Below, piece after piece: positions 1 to 6,255 of a stretch of DNA of 13,083 nt. How positions within the stretch are numbered: the first letter of the stretch is position 1; the number at the start of each line of letters is the position of its first letter. Under the pieces are notes generated by a model, which saw nothing but the letters and a program-made list of their open reading frames with translations, was not told the DNA's origin and made no database searches. The DNA is from UBA4729 sp039931245 (lineage in GTDB: Bacteria > Patescibacteriota > Saccharimonadia > Saccharimonadales > UBA4665). Made by a program: the position numbers and the translations under genes. The stretch spans positions 1-13,083 of the forward strand of contig JBDTSH010000026.1 of the NCBI GenBank assembly GCA_039931245.1, read 5' to 3'.

Positions 1-58
1 TGAACCTACGACCTTTGGTACCGGAAACCAACGCTCTATCCAGCTGAGCTACGGGCGC
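1..58 (-). tRNA. tRNA-Arg(CCG), 3' end cut off by window edge
   Basis: The minus strand reads GCGCCCG as the 5' acceptor strand, then TA, a D-arm GCTC..GAGC and an anticodon stem TTGGT/ACCAA. The 7-base loop TTCCGGT puts CCG at positions 34-36, so it decodes CGG. The T-arm is entered (GTAGGTTCA) but the 3' acceptor strand lies outside the window, so genomic CCA cannot be judged. It is one of two arginine tRNAs here. Confidence 0.93.
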
Positions 59-60
59 GT

Positions 61-97
61 ATCGACGCCGGGGTCGATGACTAGCACCTCAAGTGTA
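61..97 (-). promoter_or_regulatory. Possible tRNA-Arg(CCG) promoter -10 and leader hairpin
   Basis: On the minus strand a TACACT hexamer (97-92) could be a -10 box, giving a start near 85. Between it and the tRNA lies an inverted repeat ATCGAC-GCCGGG-GTCGAT (61-78) that would form a 6-bp leader hairpin before the RNase P cleavage point. No good -35 is seen. This is inference from short motifs only. Confidence 0.3.
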
Positions 98-184
98 CCA
101 TCCGTCGTGCTCAATATATAACAAAGGCGTCCTGCGACTACCCATCCAGTCGGGTCAGGGGATGAATCGGCTTCAAAGTTGTGG

Positions 185-190
185 CATACT
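185..190 (+). promoter_or_regulatory. -10 box of cupin gene (leaderless geometry)
   Basis: CATACT matches TATAAT at 4 of 6 positions. Its first base is exactly 12 nt before the A of the ATG at 197, so transcription should start at the start codon. No Shine-Dalgarno sequence precedes the ATG, which agrees with leaderless translation. The -35 is not recognisable. Confidence 0.45.
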
Positions 191-196
191 TAGCAG

Positions 197-520
197 ATGG
201 ATCTTAGAAAATATCGCTGGTCAAGAGACTATGAATCGGCCGAGGAGGAGTTGGAGAATTTGCTGGCGGCCAAGAATATCACCTCTGAGCGGTGGGCGGC
301 TGAAGCGGGTCACGTCTTTACCACCCAAATGTTTGCCCTCGACAAGCGCTTGTGGTGCGCCGAAGGCTCGCTCACGCTGACGGTTAACGGTCGGCCGTTT
401 TCATTGCAGCCCGGCGATACGCTGGACTTGCCCGCCTACGCCTCCCACCAGGCCGTCGTCGGTATCAGTGGCTGTGTCTGCTACGAATCGCCGCCGTTGT
501 CGCTCAACCCCCCCGTCTAG
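197..520 (+). CDS. Small single-domain cupin protein
   Basis: The 107-residue protein has a helical, acidic N-terminus (about residues 1-35) followed by a compact beta-rich cupin half. The run KRLWCAEGSLTLTVNG, then PGDTLDLPAYASH, is the turn-and-histidine pattern of cupin motif 2. Cupins are small beta-barrels that often bind a metal or a small ligand; the substrate here cannot be told. The usual two-histidine motif 1 is not obvious, so metal binding is uncertain. The ATG at 197 has no ribosome binding site, but a -10 box is placed for a leaderless transcript. The gene stands alone, divergent from tRNA-Arg, with no following gene in operon distance. The fold call is reasonably firm; the function is unknown. 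Confidence 0.75.
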   Translation: MDLRKYRWSRDYESAEEELENLLAAKNITSERWAAEAGHVFTTQMFALDKRLWCAEGSLTLTVNGRPFSLQPGDTLDLPAYASHQAVVGISGCVCYESPPLSLNPPV

Positions 521-960
521 TTCGTGGCGATATTTTTGGCAGTCACGCTTCACTACGGGGGATGCCCGCCGGCCATGTGAGGAGGGCAGGGAAGATAAAA
601 CTAAACGAGCAATGAGCTTTATTACAGCGCTTTTGGTAATTAATAGGTAGAGTTATCACAATATAAAAAGGGGGGATGCGATGGATAGAGTGGCAACAGG
701 ATCGGCCGTCAGGCTTGGTTCAAGACTGGAAGTATGGCGGGCCGCGAACCGCGAAGAATCTCGTCGGCCGGAGGTGGAGCTACCAAGTCAGGCAAGTCAG
801 CTGGGAGAAGTGGCGCTTAACGCGACTCCCGCCCAAGAACCTCAAGACAGCGCCCGTCTCTAGTAGATGGGGGCGATGGCTCAGGCGCCGGGGCGCGCTT
901 CCGTGGCTAAGTGGAAGTGCCCCCTCATCTCGTCGGGCGATAAACACTCCTTCGCCGGGG
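521..960. other. Gene-poor gap between cupin and CRP-type regulator
   Basis: This 440-base stretch holds no protein I recognise. It contains a poly-G ribosome-binding-like sequence at 668-675 before two overlapping ATGs (676 and 681), and a TATAAA at 662-667. An interrupted repeat GGCGA..TCGCC (about 935-955) lies just after the end of the minus-strand regulator, but no T-run follows it. The tryptophan- and arginine-rich reading from 676 looks like an off-frame translation. No tmRNA, RNase P or SRP RNA signature was seen. Confidence 0.5.
681..863 (+). CDS. Possible 60-residue small protein, unrecognised
   Basis: This is the only reading in the 521-960 gap that looks at all protein-like. It is rich in Ala, Glu and Arg, lacks tryptophan excess, and has a strong G-rich ribosome-binding-like sequence (AAGGGGGG, 668-675) about 5 nt before the ATG. 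A TATAAA lies just upstream (662-667). There is no cysteine, signal peptide or membrane segment, and no family I know. The overlapping ATG at 676 in another frame competes with it. It could equally be non-coding. Confidence 0.22.
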   Translation: MDRVATGSAVRLGSRLEVWRAANREESRRPEVELPSQASQLGEVALNATPAQEPQDSARL

Positions 961-1650
961 TCACGGCTGCAGTAAATGCCAGTGCACAAAACCGATGGGC
1001 TCGGAGAGTTTATCGGTCAGTCGGTTGACGTCGGTGATGACGATATGGTGAGCAGCCCGTTCCACAATATTTTCGCGTTCCAACTTCTCGAATTCCCGAC
1101 TCACGCTTTCCCGGGCCAAATTTACGGAGCTGGCCAAGAGATCATGGGTGATCGGCGCTTCGATGACAATCGATTGGCCTTTTCTGACGCCAAAGCGGTT
1201 GGCTAAAAACAGCAGGCTATAGGCAACCCGTTCGCTGGCTTTCTTATACTCCAGGTTATCGACACGCTCCGAAAAGAATTGAAACTGTTGGGCCAACTGC
1301 AGGGCCATCGCGTTGCTGGCTTCAATGCTACCGGCGATGAAGCGCATAAACCAATCCCTCGACATACGCCAGACGAGCGTTTCTGACAGGGCTTCGTAGA
1401 AGAGAGAATCGGTGGCAAAGTTGAGGTAAGTCGCTAAAAGGGGGAACAGCTCACCCGGACCATAGACGATATGGACGTACTCTTCGCCCGCATCGCTGAT
1501 GGAGTAGATTTTTACAAAGCCGGTACTGATGTAGAACACGCCATCGGTGGCCGACGCCGAGCTCAGTACTAATTCGCCTTTATTGAGTTCCAACGGCTGC
1601 CCCTTTGTGAAAAATCGTCGGATAATGTCGCTCTGCGGGTAATTGGGCAT
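961..1650 (-). CDS. CRP/FNR-family transcription regulator
   Basis: The protein has 229 residues, the usual length for this family. An N-terminal cyclic-nucleotide-binding-like beta-barrel covers about 15-100, a long dimerisation helix about 105-140, and a C-terminal winged helix-turn-helix about 165-210. The recognition helix reads ARESVSREFEKL. R180, E181 and R185 match the E. coli CRP residues that read GTGA half-sites; S184 is FNR-like. There is no cysteine at all, so it is not an Fe-S FNR. The cAMP phosphate-binding cassette (R-S in CRP) is not preserved in PGELFPLLATYLNFATDS, so the effector is unknown. The ATG at 1650 follows AAGGAAG. Its promoter has a CRP-like half-site pair at -41.5, which suggests autoregulation. 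It is divergent from the DUF4203 gene. Confidence 0.92.
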   Translation of the reverse strand: MPNYPQSDIIRRFFTKGQPLELNKGELVLSSASATDGVFYISTGFVKIYSISDAGEEYVHIVYGPGELFPLLATYLNFATDSLFYEALSETLVWRMSRDWFMRFIAGSIEASNAMALQLAQQFQFFSERVDNLEYKKASERVAYSLLFLANRFGVRKGQSIVIEAPITHDLLASSVNLARESVSREFEKLERENIVERAAHHIVITDVNRLTDKLSEPIGFVHWHLLQP

Positions 1651-1676
1651 GTGCTTCCTTCCAAGACTTATAGAAA

Positions 1677-1719
1677 ATTATAATTCTCCCCCGGGCCCCT
1701 AATTGTGTAAAAAGCCACA
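1677..1719 (-). promoter_or_regulatory. Promoter and CRP-like operator of the regulator gene
   Basis: On the minus strand a perfect TATAAT lies at 1682-1677, giving a start near 1670 and a 20-nt leader with AAGGAAG. A 16-base site TGTGTAAAAAGCCACA (1704-1719 on the plus strand) matches 8 of 10 bases of TGTGA-N6-TCACA. Its centre, 1711.5, is at -41.5. The -35 hexamer is poor (CAATTA), as expected where an activator replaces it. It is the weakest of the four sites in the window. Confidence 0.5.
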
Positions 1720-1730
1720 CTAACTTAGTG
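1718..1730. repeat. Inverted repeat CACTAA-C-TTAGTG
   Basis: This is a perfect 6-bp inverted repeat with a one-base centre. It overlaps the outer end of the CRP-like site of the regulator gene and lies upstream of both divergent genes. It could be a second operator or the start of a cruciform; it may also be chance. Confidence 0.4.
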
Positions 1731-1817
1731 ATATTTAATGAACTATGTCGCGCAAATCTCTCGGCCAACATTCTACTTGCTCCCCTATACACGACGATGG
1801 GGCCGCAGCGGTTGTCT

Positions 1818-1871
1818 GGTGACTTCAGTCACGGCGGTCGGACAGAGCCTTCGCTACACTGCACCTATAAT
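1818..1871 (+). promoter_or_regulatory. Promoter and CRP-like operator of DUF4203 gene
   Basis: The 16-base site GGTGACTTCAGTCACG (1818-1833) contains a perfect GTGAC-N4-GTCAC repeat and matches 8 of 10 bases of TGTGA-N6-TCACA. A TACACT at 1855-1860 begins exactly 29.5 bp from its centre. This gives a start at 1867, a -41.5 operator and a 23-nt leader containing AAAGGAGGTGA. A perfect TATAAT at 1866-1871 is an alternative -10, which would put the operator near -52.5. Confidence 0.55.
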
Positions 1872-1889
1872 TAACAAAGGAGGTGAGAC

Positions 1890-2570
1890 ATGGACGTATT
1901 ATTTGCACTCTTGAGTGCGGTGGTCGGGCTACTGCTAGTCTTTGGAGGCTATCGGTTAGCTCGAGTCATAATTCCCTTATGGGGTTTTGTGGCGGGGTTA
2001 TCGCTCGGAGGAGCGGTGGCGGCGGATATGGCCGGGAGCAAATTTCTGGGTACATTGGCGGGAGTCTCGATCGGACTAGTCTTGGGGTTGGTCTTTGCGG
2101 GACTGGCCTACCTGTTTTACCGCCTGGCAGTGGTTCTTTTGGCCGGTTCACTCGGCTATTGGGTCGGCAGTAGCTTTATGCTGTTTCTGGGGCTCAATAG
2201 AGGACTCGCTTCCATGCTCGTCGGTCTGGGAATCGGCGTACTGGTCGGGCTGGCTGCCCTGCTCGTCGATGCGCCAAGATATGTTTTGATCGCCTACACT
2301 TCACTTGCCGGGGCCCTGGCGACAGTCGGAGGACTGCTATTGCTCTTCAACCGAATACCCTTGAGTGCTTTTGACTACCGTTCGGCGAAGGTGGTGATTG
2401 CCAACTCGGGCCTATGGACGATCGTGACCTTAGTTTTGGCGATCGTGGGCATGGTCGCTCAAGCCAGAACGACCAAAAGTTATTCCTTTGATGAGTGGAG
2501 AATGAGCGGCGATAATTCGCAGCATCTCCCGCCGAGTTCTTCGGTATCCCGCCCATCGGGTGCGCACTAA
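1890..2570 (+). CDS. DUF4203-type multi-span membrane protein
   Basis: The protein has 226 residues and is almost wholly hydrophobic up to about residue 195, with roughly seven glycine-rich membrane spans. The beginning LLSAVVGLLLVFGGYRLARV and the later glycine-zipper spans (GVSIGLVLGLVFAGLAY) resemble the DUF4203/TMEM198-like fold. The last 30 or so residues are polar, serine-rich and probably cytoplasmic. The function of the family in bacteria is not established. The ATG follows AAAGGAGGTGAGAC, the best ribosome binding site in the window. It is transcribed divergently from the CRP-type regulator behind a CRP-like operator, so it is a likely direct target. An alternative ATG at 1883 is out of frame and reads a shadow. 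Confidence 0.8.
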   Translation: MDVLFALLSAVVGLLLVFGGYRLARVIIPLWGFVAGLSLGGAVAADMAGSKFLGTLAGVSIGLVLGLVFAGLAYLFYRLAVVLLAGSLGYWVGSSFMLFLGLNRGLASMLVGLGIGVLVGLAALLVDAPRYVLIAYTSLAGALATVGGLLLLFNRIPLSAFDYRSAKVVIANSGLWTIVTLVLAIVGMVAQARTTKSYSFDEWRMSGDNSQHLPPSSSVSRPSGAH

Positions 2571-2729
2571 AAAAAATCCAATTCGTAGCTTCAGGGGCGG
2601 TGAAAGTAGTGAGGTATTGCCGACAGTAGTCCGGTCATCGGGTTCACCTGGCCAACCTAGGTAGTCCGGCCCCACTGGCCGGCGCCCCCTACTAGTTCTG
2701 GGCGGCTCGTTCGGCCGGACATGAGGTGT

Positions 2730-3155
2730 TCATGTGTTCTTTTTATTGTGCTGGAGGGCGTGACCTGCCAAGTAGTAGCTCATGAGGGCGAGCGGAATTT
2801 CAATGAGTAGCGCAAACAATAGGGCTTCGCGGAAGAGATCGGCCGACCGCTCAGACGTCACATCGAACCAGGCATCGACAAGCAATAAGCTCCCCGCGCT
2901 GGCGGCGGCAATCACCACCCAAATGGATCGTCGATAGGCGAAAAGACCGGTGGCAAGTAGGGCCGCGACGAGAGCAATATCTAGGCCGGTCCAGCTAATA
3001 TCCCAGTGAGCCGAAAGATGTTCGGTCGGCAGGGAAGCTCCTAAGTAGACGGTCCACGGCAATAGGATAAGGGCGAATAGTACGTACAACCGGGCAGCCC
3101 AGGCGGGGACGCGCAGTACAATGTCATCGTTTTTTTGTTTTCGTTGTTTTGTCAT
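2730..3155 (-). CDS. Four-span integral membrane protein, actinobacterial-type
   Basis: From the ATG at 3155 the protein has 141 residues with four predicted spans (about 22-41, 56-74, 77-97, 109-130) between basic ends. Conserved-looking motifs are LPWTVYL (32-38), HWDISW (50-55) and LLVDAWFDVTS (91-101). From memory, the LPWT/HWD/DAWFD set is typical of a family common in actinobacteria with no known function. The frame stays open to an ATG at 3239, which adds 28 residues. I prefer 3155 because the family begins with a short basic stretch and a TACAAT (-10-like, 3181-3176) sits 26 nt before it. No Shine-Dalgarno sequence is seen. The gene converges with the DUF4203 gene. Confidence 0.75.
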   Translation of the reverse strand: MTKQRKQKNDDIVLRVPAWAARLYVLFALILLPWTVYLGASLPTEHLSAHWDISWTGLDIALVAALLATGLFAYRRSIWVVIAAASAGSLLLVDAWFDVTSERSADLFREALLFALLIEIPLALMSYYLAGHALQHNKKNT

Positions 3156-3363
3156 AATAGCTAGTCCGTATGTTGATTGTACATCATAGTACGCCTGCTG
3201 CATCAGCTCTGGGTAGTTTTTTAATAAAGCGCGCCTCACTTGCTATCGGCAGCAGACTCCGAAAATCTCCAAAAAAGATCGGCCATAGAACTGGTCGGCT
3301 GGGCCATAATTGAGCAGGCTATCATCAAGATCACGAAAATTACTAGGTGATCACTCTCGGAGG

Positions 3364-3377
3364 GCATTAATTAATGC
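3364..3377. repeat. 14-bp palindrome downstream of tRNA-Arg(TCG)
   Basis: GCATTAATTAATGC is a perfect palindrome 16 nt beyond the encoded CCA of the minus-strand tRNA. On that strand a TTTTT run comes before it, not after, so it is not a standard terminator. It could stop or process the tRNA transcript; the role is not known. Confidence 0.35.
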
Positions 3378-3392
3378 AAAAATGCTGATGTG

Positions 3393-3469
3393 TGGTGCCC
3401 GTGGAGGGGCTCGAACCCCCGACTTTCTGTTCCGAAGACAGACGCTCTAATCCACTGAGCTACACGGGC
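3393..3469 (-). tRNA. tRNA-Arg(TCG)
   Basis: The complete 77-base tRNA has acceptor GCCCGTG/CACGGGC, the D-arm GCTCAGTGGATTAGAGC, and the anticodon stem TCTGT/ACAGA with loop CTTCGGA (anticodon TCG, reading CGA). The T-arm is GGGGG-TTCGAGC-CCCTC with one mismatched or slipped pair, followed by discriminator A. The 3' CCA is encoded in the genome (3393-3395). It is a single-gene transcript with its own promoter. Confidence 0.96.
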
Positions 3470-3478
3470 ATGCTTTCT

Positions 3479-3506
3479 ATCTTAAAGCTTACTATATTTT
3501 TTGCAA
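3479..3506 (-). promoter_or_regulatory. Promoter of tRNA-Arg(TCG)
   Basis: On the minus strand TTGCAA (3506-3501) is a 4-of-6 match to the -35 consensus. It is followed after 16 bp by TAAGAT (3484-3479), giving a start near 3472, only 2-3 nt before the mature tRNA 5' end at 3469. It is the only promoter in the window with a good -35. Confidence 0.65.
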
Positions 3507-3936
3507 CCTCGGGTGGGTCCGTTCCCGATGGCAATTGGCGGAGACTATCGCACATTTGAGTATCTTTGTCTCGGCAGCACCTCGCCTGACCGGCGCGCCT
3601 AGGTGGCTCACAAATCCTAATTTAATCGCTCCGTCTCGGCGGTCAAAGTCCATTCCGTACGCGGGATAATTCTTTGGACGATCAGCCCGGGCGGTCGTTA
3701 TTTTTATTTTACTCACCGAGGCCGCTAGCTCTTTCCGGTGGCGCGGGTTCTTCTCGAGGTAAGCCGGTTAATAATTCGCATAGTGGCGCTGACGAGCTGC
3801 CGGCTGATCGTCGGGGTTTGTATAGACCATAGGCGTATTGTCATACATAGACTTGTTCAAATTTATTTATCGTATGACTATTTCGGTGGCAGTGTGTCAT
3901 CATAGAATAGACAAGAAGTGAAACATATGGAAACAG
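3507..3936. other. 430-base gap upstream of folC
   Basis: I recognise no gene here. A 74-codon minus-strand frame (3716-3492, GTG start) runs into the tRNA promoter, has no ribosome binding site and gives no familiar protein. The segment is GC-rich with short inverted repeats such as CCGGCGCGCC-type runs near 3590, but no hairpin with a T-run. A weak folC promoter lies at its right end. It could be a decayed gene or an unannotated RNA. Confidence 0.45.
3903..3908 (+). promoter_or_regulatory. Possible -10 box of folC-folA
   Basis: TAGAAT matches 5 of 6 consensus bases and would start transcription near 3915, leaving a 22-nt leader with only a weak GGAAA before the ATG. No CRP-like site is found at the -41.5 register. 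CATATG at 3924-3929 is a poorer alternative with near-leaderless spacing. Confidence 0.35.
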
Positions 3937-5190
3937 ATGACAATTACTAATTTTTCCGAAGCAAACGAACAGCTGGCGCGGTTTTATGATAATTCGCGGA
4001 CTGAGTACACGCTTGATAACATGCAGAACCTCATGGCCTACCTCGGGAACCCCCAAGAACAGTATCGGGTCATTCACGTGGCCGGCACCTCCGGTAAGAC
4101 CTCGACAGCCTACTACGCTGCCGCCCTTCTGCACACAGCCGGTTACGCGACAGGGCTGACAATATCACCGCATGTCGACCTCTTAAACGAGCGGCTACAG
4201 ATCGATGGCCGGCCGCTGCCCGAAGCTGAATTTTGCGCCGAACTTGGTAAATTCTTAGAGTTGATCGAAGCTAGCCCGGTCCAACCGTCATGGTTTGAGC
4301 TTCTGGTGGCGTTCGCCTATTGGAAATTCGCTGCGTCGGCTGTCGACTACGCGGTGGTTGAGGTGGGGTTGGGGGGGCTCAAAGACGGCACCAATGTCAT
4401 CAGCCGGGCCGATAAAATTTGCATTCTCACCGATATTGGGCTTGATCATACGAAAATATTAGGGCGGACGACGGCTGACATTGCCTTTCAAAAAGCCGGA
4501 ATTATTCACACTGGCAATCAGGTGTTTAGCTATCGGCCGACGGCCGACGTGCGGGCCGTTATCGAGCAGCGGGTCGGCCGCGTCCAAGCTCACCTGACAC
4601 TGGTTGACCCCCCGACGCCCGATAGTCACAGCGAATTGCCAATATTTCAACAGCGGAATCTGCAACTGGCCCGCCAGGCTGTCAACGCTGCCTTACGGCG
4701 GGACGGCCGCCCCCCACTCAGCGCTGCCCAGTTGGCCCGCGCCGCCCTCACCTACATCCCCGGTCGCATGGAGATAATCAAGTTGGCGGGTAAGACGTTA
4801 ATACTAGACGGAGCGCATAATGCCCAAAAATTTCAAGCCCTGTCCGCCAGCCTGCAAGCCCGGTTCCCCCAGCAAAAAATTGCGGTCCTCGCGGCCTTCG
4901 CCGAGGGCGATGGACAACGGCTGGGGGGAGCCCTACCAGTAATCAGCCGTTTTGCGAATGATATAATCGTCACGTCGTTTGTCTCGGCCAAGGATTATGT
5001 GCGCCGGTCAGTTGATACGAGCGAGGTCGCGGCCCAGGCCAAGGCCATTGGTTTGAGGGTGCTAGTCGAACCAAATTCGTCGGCAGCTTTTAGGCGGCTA
5101 TTGGCTCGGTCTGAACCGGTCTTGCTGGTCACTGGCTCATTTTACCTGCTAAACCATATCCGCCCGCTGATAGACAGCTACGATGATTAG
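3937..5190 (+). CDS. folC: Folylpolyglutamate synthase / dihydrofolate synthase (Mur-ligase family)
   Basis: The enzyme uses ATP to add glutamate to folates (and, in bifunctional members, to dihydropteroate) in the cytoplasm. The 417-residue protein has the P-loop HVAGTSGKTS (48-56), then TISPHVDLLNERLQIDG (75-91), which matches the family's SPHL..NERI block. Next come VVEVGLGGLKDGTNVI (family: EVGLGGRLDATN), DIGLDHTKILG and FQKAGII, and in the C-terminal domain LDGAHNAQKFQAL. Length is normal. R-to-L and A-to-G changes in the GGRLDATN block are mild oddities. The ATG at 3937 has only a weak ribosome binding site. The stop overlaps the next gene (folA) by 8 bases, so both are probably translated together. 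Confidence 0.93.
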   Translation: MTITNFSEANEQLARFYDNSRTEYTLDNMQNLMAYLGNPQEQYRVIHVAGTSGKTSTAYYAAALLHTAGYATGLTISPHVDLLNERLQIDGRPLPEAEFCAELGKFLELIEASPVQPSWFELLVAFAYWKFAASAVDYAVVEVGLGGLKDGTNVISRADKICILTDIGLDHTKILGRTTADIAFQKAGIIHTGNQVFSYRPTADVRAVIEQRVGRVQAHLTLVDPPTPDSHSELPIFQQRNLQLARQAVNAALRRDGRPPLSAAQLARAALTYIPGRMEIIKLAGKTLILDGAHNAQKFQALSASLQARFPQQKIAVLAAFAEGDGQRLGGALPVISRFANDIIVTSFVSAKDYVRRSVDTSEVAAQAKAIGLRVLVEPNSSAAFRRLLARSEPVLLVTGSFYLLNHIRPLIDSYDD

Positions 5191-5665
5191 GCTCATTGCC
5201 GCCATCGATCAGAAGCGCGGTATCGCCAAAGCTGGCCGACAGCCCTGGCACATTGCCCCCGACGAAGAGTATTTCCGGCAACAAACAACCACCCGAGGGG
5301 CCCGCCTGCTGATGGGCCGGAAAACCTTAACCGTTATGGGGCGGCCTTTACCGGGTCGAACCAACTATGTGTTGACTCATACGCCGCGCCATATGGCGGG
5401 TATCATCGAAGTGGTTGAGTTAGCGACACTCTTGACGAAAGACGCGCCCGACCTTTGGGTGATAGGGGGCGCCGAAGTATTCAACCAGACGATTAGTCGG
5501 GCCGACGAGCTCTACCTGACCCTTATCGAGTCCGATTTTGGGTGTGATCAGTTCTTTCCGCCTTACGCCGCTCAGTTCGAGCTCTTTCGCCAAAGCTCCG
5601 TCCACAATGCCGGCGGCGTGTCCTACAGCTTCGCTGTCTATCGCCGGCGCAGGCTAAATGTATGA
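5183..5665 (+). CDS. folA: Dihydrofolate reductase
   Basis: This enzyme reduces dihydrofolate to tetrahydrofolate with NADPH. The 160-residue length is typical. Visible landmarks are GIAKAGRQPWHIAPDEEYF (13-31) with W22 and the active-site acid D27, then MGRKTLTVMGRPLPGR (44-59) with the NADPH-binding GRKT, and WVIGGAEVF near residue 92. The start ATG lies inside the end of folC (ATGATTAG, 8-base overlap), which implies translational coupling. Together the pair reduces and polyglutamylates folate. No other folate-synthesis gene is near, so it could serve salvage; that is inference. Confidence 0.95.
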   Translation: MIRLIAAIDQKRGIAKAGRQPWHIAPDEEYFRQQTTTRGARLLMGRKTLTVMGRPLPGRTNYVLTHTPRHMAGIIEVVELATLLTKDAPDLWVIGGAEVFNQTISRADELYLTLIESDFGCDQFFPPYAAQFELFRQSSVHNAGGVSYSFAVYRRRRLNV

Positions 5666-5907
5666 GCACTGTTAGATAACTCATAGTAGACCATATCGGC
5701 AGGCTTTATGCTGAGGGGGCTACAAAGTTAAAGGGAGAATCTATAATGTCTCGTGAAATAGAACTGCAGTGTCGTCCCGTCAGTAAGTCATACTTTGACT
5801 TCAGTCGGAACTACGGCCACACATCACGCGCACTTTAGTCTGAGCTATATTTTTTGAGCAAGGGCTTTGAGATTTTATGAATGGGGTTAAAGAACAAGGA
5901 GGAAATT
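5666..5907 (+). promoter_or_regulatory. Long upstream region of GlsB-type gene with several -10-like boxes
   Basis: This region holds TATAAT at 5742-5747, TATATT at 5846-5851 and TTTTAT at 5873-5878. The last would give a 23-nt leader before the ATG at 5908. At 5796-5806 it contains TGACTTCAGTC, an 11-mer also found in the DUF4203 operator. A 30-codon frame at 5746-5838 is preceded by AAGGGAG but has no recognisable product. No terminator for folA is evident. Confidence 0.4.
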
Positions 5908-6177
5908 ATGGGTATAATTATTTTTATTGTTTTAGGGGGCCTGGTCGGCTGGTTGGCGGCCAAGTTGCTCGGCCGTGACGAAGGCGTTTTAGCGAGTATT
6001 GTGATTGGTATAGTGGGCTCATTCATCGGGAGCTTCATTTCACGCTTATTCGTTGGTTCCGATCAATCGTACTTAGCCTTTAGTTGGAGCGGATTGATTT
6101 GGTCACTTATTGGTGCCTTGGTACTGGTTGGCCTCATGAACGTGATGCGCCGCCCGAATCGCCGGCACCTCAGCTAA
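5908..6177 (+). CDS. GlsB/YeaQ/YmgE-type (transglycosylase-associated) membrane protein
   Basis: The 89-residue protein has three glycine-rich membrane spans: IIIFIVLGGLVGWLAAKLLG (3-22), ASIVIGIVGSFIGSFIS (about 29-45) and LIWSLIGALVLVGLMNV (about 64-80), ending in a basic tail MRRPNRRHLS. This is the signature of the small stress-linked membrane family often named transglycosylase-associated protein; its molecular role is not known. I take the ATG at 5908 because AAGGAGG (5896-5902) is correctly spaced before it. The upstream ATG at 5881 would include that binding site as codons and lacks one of its own. A clear hairpin terminator follows the gene. Confidence 0.88.
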   Translation: MGIIIFIVLGGLVGWLAAKLLGRDEGVLASIVIGIVGSFIGSFISRLFVGSDQSYLAFSWSGLIWSLIGALVLVGLMNVMRRPNRRHLS

Positions 6178-6200
6178 GCCGCCCCGGCGACGCTACAGAC

Positions 6201-6230
6201 TACCCTTGGGCAACCAAGGGTATTCTTTAT
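6201..6230 (+). terminator. Rho-independent terminator after GlsB-type gene
   Basis: TACCCTTGG-GCAA-CCAAGGGTA forms a perfect 9-bp stem with a GCAA loop (6201-6222), followed by TTCTTTAT. It sits 23 nt after the stop codon and just before the exonuclease promoter. It is the only convincing intrinsic terminator in the window. Confidence 0.85.
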
Positions 6231-6243
6231 GTCCGCGAACGAA

Positions 6244-6249
6244 TATAAT
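6244..6249 (+). promoter_or_regulatory. -10 box of exonuclease gene (leaderless geometry)
   Basis: A perfect TATAAT whose first base is exactly 12 nt before the A of the ATG at 6256. It lies inside what would be the coding sequence if the upstream ATG at 6229 were used, which argues for the downstream start and a leaderless message. Confidence 0.65.
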
Positions 6250-6255
6250 AGGGTG

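Noticed and set aside
676..975. 99-codon plus-strand frame rich in Trp and Arg
   Set aside because: Composition is typical of an out-of-frame reading of GC-rich DNA, and it runs past the end of the CRP-type gene.
2666..2682. CCGGCC-CCACT-GGCCGG hairpin as a terminator for the DUF4203 gene
   Set aside because: No T-run follows on either strand and it is about 100 bases past the stop.
2719..2745. ACATGA-GGTGT-TCATGT followed by TTCTTTTTATT as a plus-strand terminator
   Set aside because: The stem is short and AT-rich, and it overlaps the stop codon of the converging gene; too weak to call.
3492..3716. 74-codon minus-strand frame with GTG start
   Set aside because: No ribosome binding site, overlaps the tRNA-Arg promoter, and the protein resembles nothing known.
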